A DNA stretch of 64,000 bases from PALSA-243 sp049522755. GTDB taxonomy: Bacteria; Acidobacteriota; Terriglobia; Bryobacterales; Bryobacteraceae. The stretch is taken from positions 1 to 64,000 of the forward strand of contig JBEKNN010000014.1 in the NCBI GenBank assembly GCA_049522755.1, written 5' to 3'. The notes under the pieces were generated by a model, which did no database searches, was not told the origin of the DNA, and saw only the letters and a program-made list of their open reading frames with translations. Of the stretch, positions 57,757 through 64,000 are shown piece after piece (the first letter of the stretch is position 1; each line of letters opens with the position of its first letter). A program made the position numbers and the translations under genes.

Positions 57757-58305
57757 TTAGCTGCCGGGTGTCATGATGTGCGCGGTCGTTGTGCCCGCAT
57801 TCATAATCCATACGCCACCCTGCTTGGGATTGTCTGCCAGTCCGGTTGACTGCGATGTAGCGCCGGGTACCGCGATCGTCACGTGTATTCGAGCGTGCGC
57901 CTGGTCGGGGCCGTTCATGTCGTACCACACCGATCCGTACTCAGGCTTCACGCGGGTTCCGTTCGCCTCTGCCGCATCCAGCGCGGCCTGTCTCGCGGCC
58001 ATGTCGCTCATGGCCTCGAACTTCCGGTTCTGGACCACCCGATCGAGGTTGGCGATGCTGGTGCACTGCACCGCGAATGGCTGCCGCCCGGGCTCCCCGG
58101 ACCGGTCGTAGCAGAGCAGCCGGTTCGTGCCCTTCTTCAGCGTTTCGTATGTGTAGTCGGCGTTCCACTTGACTACCGTAGCCCCGTCGCGCATCTGGCG
58201 GGGCGCCGCGGCCAAGGCCCGCTCAATGATTTCCGCCGTTGTCTGAGCAAACACGCCGATCGAAACCGCCGGCATACAGAGGATGATCGGGATCATGCGT
58301 TTCAT
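57757..58305 (-). CDS. Exported hypothetical protein
   Basis: A 182-residue protein with a signal peptide (IIPIILCMPAVSIGVFAQ). The mature part begins with a helix (AEIIERALAAAPRQMRDGAT) and continues with KGTNRLLCYDRSGEPGRQPF and VQCTSIANLDRVVQNRKFEA, two cysteines that could pair, then AIVVPG-like beta stretches near the end (HIMTPGS). The layout recalls acidobacterial secreted proteins of unknown function. It stands alone. Confidence 0.68.
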   Translation of the reverse strand: MKRMIPIILCMPAVSIGVFAQTTAEIIERALAAAPRQMRDGATVVKWNADYTYETLKKGTNRLLCYDRSGEPGRQPFAVQCTSIANLDRVVQNRKFEAMSDMAARQAALDAAEANGTRVKPEYGSVWYDMNGPDQAHARIHVTIAVPGATSQSTGLADNPKQGGVWIMNAGTTTAHIMTPGS

Positions 58306-58691
58306 TCCGTGGCCTCCAGTCCATCCGCCCGACCCTGTATCGCTTCGCCGGCGCCAAGTGGGAAAATACGTCGATAGATGTCATGGCGAATCGCGAACCG
58401 TAGTCTGGGCGACTGCGTAAGATTACAGCATATCGTAATCCAGCCGAAGGGATTTCTTGCGTCGCGTCCCTGCCAGTTTCCAGGACTCGCCGGCTCGGGA
58501 CGGTATCGGGGCCGTGCATGTCGCGACGTGGTAAAAAACGCTTGACCGACTCAGCGTCAAACGGAGTCGCCCATCAAGCCTGGCACGGAAACCTGTACGG
58601 CGCATCTCCCGATGGGCCGCTATCGGTACTACCCTCCCCCGGCCCCGCCTGTTGTGGCGTCTCTGTTTCAGCTATTATCAACACCAGCGCG
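58306..58691. other. Intergenic region upstream of the second TonB receptor
   Basis: About 385 bases, divergent between two genes. A TATTAT (58673-58678) with TTGTGG 15 bases upstream may be the receptor promoter, which would put the mRNA start about eight bases before the ATG. Nothing else was recognised. Confidence 0.4.
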
Positions 58692-61175
58692 ATGCTGCTT
58701 CTGGTCCGTTTGTGGATGGTCGCTTTTCTATGTTCGCTGGCTTTCGCCCAAGTGCGAGTGGCCGGTCGCGTGACCAACGAAAACGATCTGCCGGTGCCCG
58801 GCGCCCTTGTTACGGTCGAGGATGTTGCTTCAAAAAAAACCTGGGAAGCGATCTCTGAACCCACCGGGGTGTTTCTCCTCCAGTTGCCCTCCGCCGGGCA
58901 GTACTCGTTCAAAGTCGACCGCGAAGGCTTCTACGTACTCTTGAAACCGGATTTCACGGTACCGGCCGCCCCGCCCGACGCTCCGCCGTTCGAAGTGCAT
59001 ATTTCTCTAGAGTCAATCCACGAGATCCGCTCCACAATTGAAGTCAAGGGCGAAGCGGGTTTGAACGATATGGACCGCGTCTCGCCGCAAACTACGCTCA
59101 GCAGCAGCACCTTGTACGACGTGCCCTTCCCCAACTCGAACAGCTTGCGCAGCGGATTCCGAATGGCGCCCGGCGTGATACAGGATACCAGCGGCGGAAT
59201 CCACCTTTATGGCGGATCCGAAGACCAGGCGGAGTACAGCTTGGAAGGCTTCCAACTCAACGACCCGCTCACCGGGCAATTCCAGGCCCGTCTCAGTCTC
59301 GAGGCCGTAGAATCGGTCGATATTCAGTCGTCTCCCTCCGATGCCGATAGGGGCTGGGGCGACGCCGGCACTATGCTCCTGCATCCGCGCACCGGCACGG
59401 ATGAGTTCAAGTTTTCCGCCACGGAATACTTTCCCAGCATTGCGTTGGGCAGCGGTCTGCAGATTTCGAACTGGACGCCGCGCGCCTATATCTCCGGTCC
59501 ATTGCGCAAGCGGCGCGCCTGGTTCTTCAATACGGTGGAGTTCCAATTCACCCGCACCACTTTCACGCAATTGCCCGAGGGCCAGAATTCGGCTAAGAAC
59601 TTCCGGTTTAACGATCTGCTGCACAATCAATTCAATCTGAGCGAGAAGAACATACTTTTTGTGGGTATCCTTTTCGATTATCAATACTCGCCGCAGAGCG
59701 GACTGACCATTCTCGACCCGCGGGAGACTACATTAAGGCGGCAATCCAACCAGTGGTTCGGCTACATTAAGAACCAGCATTCGTTCTCACACAGTTCGAT
59801 GATCGAGTTCGGATTTGCGGGCAGCCTGACGCATAGCACGGCTATCCCGCAGGGGTTTGCCCCTTATCTCATCACCCCCGATGGCCGCGAAGGCAACTAT
59901 TACGCCGACACTCGCCGCGACGCCCATCGCTACGAGGGGATTGCCAATTACTATCTCCCGGCTTTCCACTTCTTCGGCGAGCATCAATTGAAGACGGGCG
60001 GCGACATCGTCCGTCTCGACTACGAACAAAACATCACCCGCACAGCTATCGACTATCTGAATACCGCGGGGATCGTGATCCGATCGATAGCTTTTATTGG
60101 ATCTGGCCAGCTAGCTCAGAATAACAGCGAGGGCGCGGTGTTCTTGCAGGATTCCTGGAGAGTGCGCCCGTGGCTGATGATCGAGGCGGCATGGCGCGCC
60201 GATGCGGACCGCCTGCTCGGCCATATAACATCGGCCCCGCGCGCCGGTTTTGCGCTCTCCCCGCCGGGAATGGAAAATCTGCGCATTTCGGGTAGCTTCG
60301 CCCGAATCGTCGATCCAGCCAACCTACAAGTCTTTTCGCGGCCGCTCGACCAATCTTCTATCTCGACTTACTACAATAACTCCGGCGCATTGATTTATGG
60401 TCCGGTCACTTCTATCTACACCTTAGGCAATAATCTGCAAAGCCCGCGCGCCGACGTTTGGGCACTTGGAGCGGAGCGTGCGCTGCCAAAATTGCTGCGG
60501 GCAAAGGTCGAGTTACTGCGGCGGCGCTTCTCCGACGGTTTGAATTACGCCAACATCTTACCGTCCGCGGAAACATTCCCGGCCGTTCTCGACGGCGCCC
60601 CGAATCCAGGCCCGATAGTCGCCGACTACGTGCTGACCAACCAGCGCCAGGACCACTACGAATCGGTGGAGATTTCGTTGGGTCAGCCCGTCAAGGGCCG
60701 TTTTCAGTGGATGGTGAGTTATACGCGGAGCAGCGCGGAATCGAACGCCGTGATACAGCGAACGGTGGACCAGCCGTTAAGCGTCTCCGCCGACACCGGT
60801 CCGCTCCCATGGGATGCGCCCAACCGGCTGCTGAGCTGGGGCTATCTTCCCACCTGGAGCAAGAGCTGGTCGCTCGGCTATATGGTGGATTTCCACACCG
60901 GCCTGCCGTTCTCGATACAAGATCAGTATGCGCAACTCGTTGGCGTCGTCGATAGCTGGCGGTTACCGCCGTACTTCGAGCTGAATCTGTTCCTTGAACG
61001 GATCCTTTCCGTGCGCGGCTACCGCCTGGCTCTGCGCGCCGGGTTCAATAACATCACGAACCATTTCAATCCGACCATAGTGGACAACGTGGTCGGCGGC
61101 GCAACTTTTCTTCGGGAGTATAACGGCCTGCCGCGGTCGCTGAATTTTCAGATTCGTTTTCTCGGTCGCAGGTAA
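58692..61175 (+). CDS. TonB-dependent receptor with carboxypeptidase-like N-terminus (compact type)
   Basis: An 827-residue outer-membrane protein. Signal peptide (LWMVAFLCSLAFAQ), a carboxypeptidase-regulatory-like domain (VAGRVTNENDLPVPGALVTV), a plug (VPFPNSNSLRSGFRMAPGVI, LYGGSEDQAEYSLEGFQLND, SLEAVESVDIQSSPSDADRG) and a beta-barrel ending SLNFQIRFLGRR. The last residue is not aromatic, which departs from the usual terminal signature. It is about 350 residues shorter than the receptor at 14662. The start is set by the signal peptide; an in-frame upstream extension to 58518 is unlikely. Substrate unknown. Confidence 0.87.
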   Translation: MLLLVRLWMVAFLCSLAFAQVRVAGRVTNENDLPVPGALVTVEDVASKKTWEAISEPTGVFLLQLPSAGQYSFKVDREGFYVLLKPDFTVPAAPPDAPPFEVHISLESIHEIRSTIEVKGEAGLNDMDRVSPQTTLSSSTLYDVPFPNSNSLRSGFRMAPGVIQDTSGGIHLYGGSEDQAEYSLEGFQLNDPLTGQFQARLSLEAVESVDIQSSPSDADRGWGDAGTMLLHPRTGTDEFKFSATEYFPSIALGSGLQISNWTPRAYISGPLRKRRAWFFNTVEFQFTRTTFTQLPEGQNSAKNFRFNDLLHNQFNLSEKNILFVGILFDYQYSPQSGLTILDPRETTLRRQSNQWFGYIKNQHSFSHSSMIEFGFAGSLTHSTAIPQGFAPYLITPDGREGNYYADTRRDAHRYEGIANYYLPAFHFFGEHQLKTGGDIVRLDYEQNITRTAIDYLNTAGIVIRSIAFIGSGQLAQNNSEGAVFLQDSWRVRPWLMIEAAWRADADRLLGHITSAPRAGFALSPPGMENLRISGSFARIVDPANLQVFSRPLDQSSISTYYNNSGALIYGPVTSIYTLGNNLQSPRADVWALGAERALPKLLRAKVELLRRRFSDGLNYANILPSAETFPAVLDGAPNPGPIVADYVLTNQRQDHYESVEISLGQPVKGRFQWMVSYTRSSAESNAVIQRTVDQPLSVSADTGPLPWDAPNRLLSWGYLPTWSKSWSLGYMVDFHTGLPFSIQDQYAQLVGVVDSWRLPPYFELNLFLERILSVRGYRLALRAGFNNITNHFNPTIVDNVVGGATFLREYNGLPRSLNFQIRFLGRR

Positions 61176-61323
61176 AAGGGTAGGACTGCAAACGCCCACA
61201 CGCGCACGTCATCGGCCTTCATCGACCACGGAGTGCGCCCGGCTCGAACGCATCCGAGCTCGGTCCTTCCTCCCGCAGGCAGCGTATCCAGCGGCCCCCT
61301 GCCCGGGGTACGAGAAACGCCGA

Positions 61324-63714
61324 TTAGTGGTAAACCAGCGCGTTAAAAAACAGCTTGAAATTCTGGTAACTCTGGCCGCGATATTGCGGGCGCATCCCGA
61401 AAAGAATGATCCGGCCGCGACCCATTGAAACGTCGAGCAGCGCCGCTTTCCCGGCAAGGTATTTCTCGCCGAGCAGCCAGCCGGACGCCAGCACGTGATC
61501 CATCGGGTAGCGCGCCACCACATCGCCCTCCGGGGCATCCCACGCGGGGCTCTGTTCGCTCCATAGCGTGACCCGCGCCGGCATCCCGTAAGCCAGTGGA
61601 CTGCTGGTATTCAGACTCACGTTCAACAGAGAGCCGGGCGAGTAGAAATCGCGCGTCGCGGCGCCGTCCAAGGAATTTTTCGCCTTCACTCCCAGATCCT
61701 GGACGCCGAAATCGGCGGCGTGATTCAGAAGAATCAGCGTGCCTCCCTGCTCGACGAATTCTTTCAGCGCCGCGCTGCCTTTTTCGCCGATTCCGCCGCA
61801 AAACTCGGGCGGCATGCTCCCGGCCCGATTGCCATTGAGAATCTGCTGGCGCGGCTGATCGGGAATGATAATCGTGTCGAAACGCTGCCGCAGGGCGCCG
61901 GCTTGAATATCGGCGTTGTGCACCGACGTTTGCGCGATGCCGAAACTGTCGAATAGCCATCGCGTCCAGCCTTCGTCCATGCTCGGGTTATAGCTCTGAT
62001 ACATGGCGATCCGCGGCGCGGCGATTTCTTTGCGGCCGCTGGCGGGCTCGGTGTAGAAATCGCCGGTGGCGGCGTCGCGGTAAACCGCTTTCCCCGACTT
62101 CCAGATTTTCGCTACCGCCTTCCACGAATCCACATCGCTGGCCGCGAAACCGCCTTGCGGCTTGGCGTGGTCGAGATCGAAGGTGAATTGCGAACCGGGC
62201 TGGAGCGTGGCTTTGAAACCGTCCTTAATAGTGTCCACGGCGACGCCCATCTGCATGGGCAGGGTCTGCGCGGTCACATCGTAAGGGCGCTTCGGCGGAC
62301 CGCCGGGATACAGTCGCAGGTCCGGATAATCCTGCCTTTCCAGCAGCGTCTTTGCCCATCCGGAATACGGTTGATGCATGCTGATAACATACGTGCCGGG
62401 TGCGTACTGCTTGCCGTCCGCCGTGAACCCTTCACTGGCGCGCTCGATTTCCACCTCGCCGGACGCCAGCGTTTCCAGCATTTTCCTGGCAGCCCCGGGA
62501 TCGTTTTGTGAAACCGGAACTACGAATGCATTGGGCACGGCGCGTTCGATATTGTTGCGATTGATCTGATAGAAGTACCGCAACATGTCGTGACGCTTGG
62601 TCGCGGCCTGATTGAGCAGCGATTCCCAGGCGATCTCCTGATAATCGATGATGTCGCGCAGATGCCACGTGCCTTCCATCCAAGGCACGAGATAATTCCA
62701 GCTTCGCTCACGCGGATTGTAGCCGAGCGCATTATCGGCAATGTCTTCGGGCTTGAGCGTGATCGGCGACGCCAGCTTCGCGCTGGCCGATTCGGTGAGT
62801 ATGCGCGCGCCGCCGTGGTAGGCCTGGTACTGCCGCGCGGGCGACCAGAAATCGTAGACGCCGTTGATGGCGATGCCCGTTTTCCCTGCCGCATAAAGAT
62901 CGGTCGCGACGCCGGTGCCGATCATGTTGCAGATGCTGGCGAGAATCGGATCGATGTTGGGATCGACTGGATCCATCCACGGCGGCACGAAAAGGCGCGC
63001 TCCATTGGCGGCCATTTGGTGGACGTCGTAGACAATCTCCGGATGCCACAGGTTCTCCAGGCTGGCGGTGTTGCGCGTTTCCGGCTGGGTGAAGATGTAC
63101 CAGTCGCGATTGTCGTCGTGGCCGACATAGTGGTGGTAGAGCTCGGGCGGCGATGTGCCGTCGTACGGCGTACCGCGCGTCTTGCGATACCAGCGCGTGA
63201 CAATATCCACTCCATCCGGATTCTGAGAAGGTTCGAGCAGCAGGATCACGTTATCCAGAATCGCCTTGAATTTGGGATTGTCCTCGGTGAGCAGGCGATA
63301 AGCAAACTCGACCGCGGTGTGGGTGGACGCAACCTCAGTCGCATGGATCGAGCAAGTGATCATCACGATGGTCTTGCCCTCGTCTTCCAGGCGCGCCGCT
63401 TCGGCCGGCGTGATTTTGCGCGGGTCGGAAAGGCGTCGCTGGATGTCGAGATAATGATCGAGGTTCTTGATGTTCGCCGCCGAGGAAATGGTCACCGCGA
63501 TCTGCGGGCGGCCTTCGACGGTCTTGCCGAGTTCCTTGAACTTGATGCGGTCGCTCGATTTTTCGAGCGCCTGGAAGTAGGTGACTACCTTATCCCAATC
63601 GAGAAGCTCGTTATCGACGCCGATCTTATGGCCGAAGTGGCTTTCCGGCGTGGGAACCGCGCCGAATGCGGGCAAGAAAAGCAGAGAGAGGATGAGAGTG
63701 CGTTGTAATAGCAT
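61324..63714 (-). CDS. Secreted M14-family zinc carboxypeptidase
   Basis: A 796-residue exported peptidase, related to the one at 48618 but without Gly/Arg inserts. Signal peptide (LILSLLFLPAFGAV), then the M14 domain: TCSIHATEVASTHTAVEFAY with zinc His and Glu, LLLEPSQNPDGVDIVTRWYR, YVGHDDNRDWYIFTQPET, and PEIVYDVHQMAANGARLFVP for the third ligand. The C-terminal half again resembles an amidotransferase-like domain and ends GRIILFGMRPQYRGQSYQNF followed by KLFFNALVYH. The ATG at 63714 is preferred; the longer frame runs through a repeat. Confidence 0.88.
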   Translation of the reverse strand: MLLQRTLILSLLFLPAFGAVPTPESHFGHKIGVDNELLDWDKVVTYFQALEKSSDRIKFKELGKTVEGRPQIAVTISSAANIKNLDHYLDIQRRLSDPRKITPAEAARLEDEGKTIVMITCSIHATEVASTHTAVEFAYRLLTEDNPKFKAILDNVILLLEPSQNPDGVDIVTRWYRKTRGTPYDGTSPPELYHHYVGHDDNRDWYIFTQPETRNTASLENLWHPEIVYDVHQMAANGARLFVPPWMDPVDPNIDPILASICNMIGTGVATDLYAAGKTGIAINGVYDFWSPARQYQAYHGGARILTESASAKLASPITLKPEDIADNALGYNPRERSWNYLVPWMEGTWHLRDIIDYQEIAWESLLNQAATKRHDMLRYFYQINRNNIERAVPNAFVVPVSQNDPGAARKMLETLASGEVEIERASEGFTADGKQYAPGTYVISMHQPYSGWAKTLLERQDYPDLRLYPGGPPKRPYDVTAQTLPMQMGVAVDTIKDGFKATLQPGSQFTFDLDHAKPQGGFAASDVDSWKAVAKIWKSGKAVYRDAATGDFYTEPASGRKEIAAPRIAMYQSYNPSMDEGWTRWLFDSFGIAQTSVHNADIQAGALRQRFDTIIIPDQPRQQILNGNRAGSMPPEFCGGIGEKGSAALKEFVEQGGTLILLNHAADFGVQDLGVKAKNSLDGAATRDFYSPGSLLNVSLNTSSPLAYGMPARVTLWSEQSPAWDAPEGDVVARYPMDHVLASGWLLGEKYLAGKAALLDVSMGRGRIILFGMRPQYRGQSYQNFKLFFNALVYH

Positions 63715-63792
63715 ATTTTTTCCGGATTTCTCTACGCTCAAGTATATATGTCTCCGTCGCGAGATTCGCCCTGAGAGGCTCTGAAGAATTTC

Positions 63793-63840
63793 GCGTTCAC
63801 ACGAGTGTGAACGCTGCACGCATGAGTGCGTGCGCCACGA
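63793..63840 (+). repeat. Double-hairpin element (core of the MITE-like repeat)
   Basis: GCGTTCACAC-GA-GTGTGAACGC, then GCACGCA-TGAG-TGCGTGC and GCCACGA. Identical in architecture to the centre of the 18421-18531 element but without its outer inverted ends. It lies between the M14 peptidase and the last gene. Confidence 0.8.
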
Positions 63841-63870
63841 GTGGGTAAGCCACAAGTGGTGAGTGCATCT

Positions 63871-64000
63871 TCATCGGGCTGAGTTTTTGTAGACCTTGCC
63901 GCCTTTCATCACAAAGATTACCTTACGAACGTTAGTGATGTCGTCGATGGGGTTGCCCTCGGTCGCCACCAGGTCGGCCTCCATTCCCGGGGCAATGGCG
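63871..64000 (-). CDS. Amidohydrolase family protein, C-terminal end only
   Basis: The last 42 residues of a gene that begins beyond the window. The frame reads IAPGMEADLVATEGNPIDDI, then VRKVIFVMKGGKVYKN and a stop at 63871-63873. This is the standard ending of imidazolonepropionase-like amidohydrolases, where the composite beta-sandwich domain closes. No catalytic residue is included. Confidence 0.83.
   Translation of the reverse strand, partial: AIAPGMEADLVATEGNPIDDITNVRKVIFVMKGGKVYKNSAR

Noticed and set aside
62590..63708. A 372-residue plus-strand frame opposite the second M14 peptidase
   Set aside because: Shadow frame; the peptidase is clear on the other strand.

Overview
The window looks like a chromosome segment from an Acidobacteriota bacterium of the Solibacter/Bryobacter type. 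It is GC-rich throughout. It carries several families that are hallmarks of that phylum: three ADOP-type (MacB/FtsX-like) permeases, one with its PadR regulator; a TIGR03435 protein; a VWFA-related protein; two Oar-like TonB-dependent receptors with a carboxypeptidase-like N-terminal domain; and many dispersed intergenic palindromes. This placement rests on family recognition only, because no database search was possible.

Layout. 1-7.1 kb: the tail of an ADOP permease, a TIGR03435 protein that has lost its usual M56 part, a VWFA protein, and a PadR-ADOP operon with a readable promoter and operators. 7.3-12.6 kb: a PilZ-like protein, then an ECF sigma factor, a zinc-finger anti-sigma factor, an unknown protein and a TPR-CHAT protease. 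12.7-14.6 kb: a small-protein remnant cassette between two inverted palindromic repeats, then slipin and a GntR/YtrA regulator. 14.7-22.4 kb: a large TonB receptor, two unknown proteins, a PilT-type ATPase and a phosphoesterase. 22.4-28.8 kb: prfB with a programmed frameshift, a Sua5-type gene, another ADOP, a Tat-exported HExxH protein and an AstE-like hydrolase. 28.9-32.7 kb (minus strand): cysteine desulfurase, rpmI, rplT, a ZapB-like protein, zapA and a DUF1684 protein. 32.7-35.5 kb: a toxin-antitoxin pair with a frameshifted toxin, clpS, a parvulin and a zinc ribbon. 38.4-43.7 kb: a nucleoside salvage operon. 48.6-64 kb: two M14 peptidases, DinB, a sigma/DsbA-type redox pair, a DMT transporter, a two-ORF phage-type terminase, a second TonB receptor, and the C-terminus of an amidohydrolase.

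The most striking result is three genes interrupted by a single in-frame UGA exactly where a redox-active cysteine is expected. They are a secreted peroxiredoxin (PxxxTxxU, 35555-36094), an AhpD-like protein (CxxU, 43765-44415) and a membrane-anchored DUF3179 protein (UxxC, 44425-45660). In each case the reading frame resumes with family-typical sequence. In each case an RNA hairpin that fits a bacterial SECIS begins a few nucleotides downstream, with its apical loop about 15-23 nt after the UGA; two of the loops read GGUC(U). I interpret all three as selenoproteins. The last two are adjacent on the minus strand behind an ASPIC/UnbV FG-GAP protein and a LuxR-type response regulator, which suggests a regulated selenium-dependent redox module. 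The DUF3179 UxxC protein is the member I least expect to be already described.

A second candidate system is the sigma/anti-sigma/unknown/TPR-CHAT cluster, where a caspase-like protease could release a sigma factor. The apparent start codon of the CHAT gene lies inside a MITE-like repeat that also occurs near 18.4 kb.
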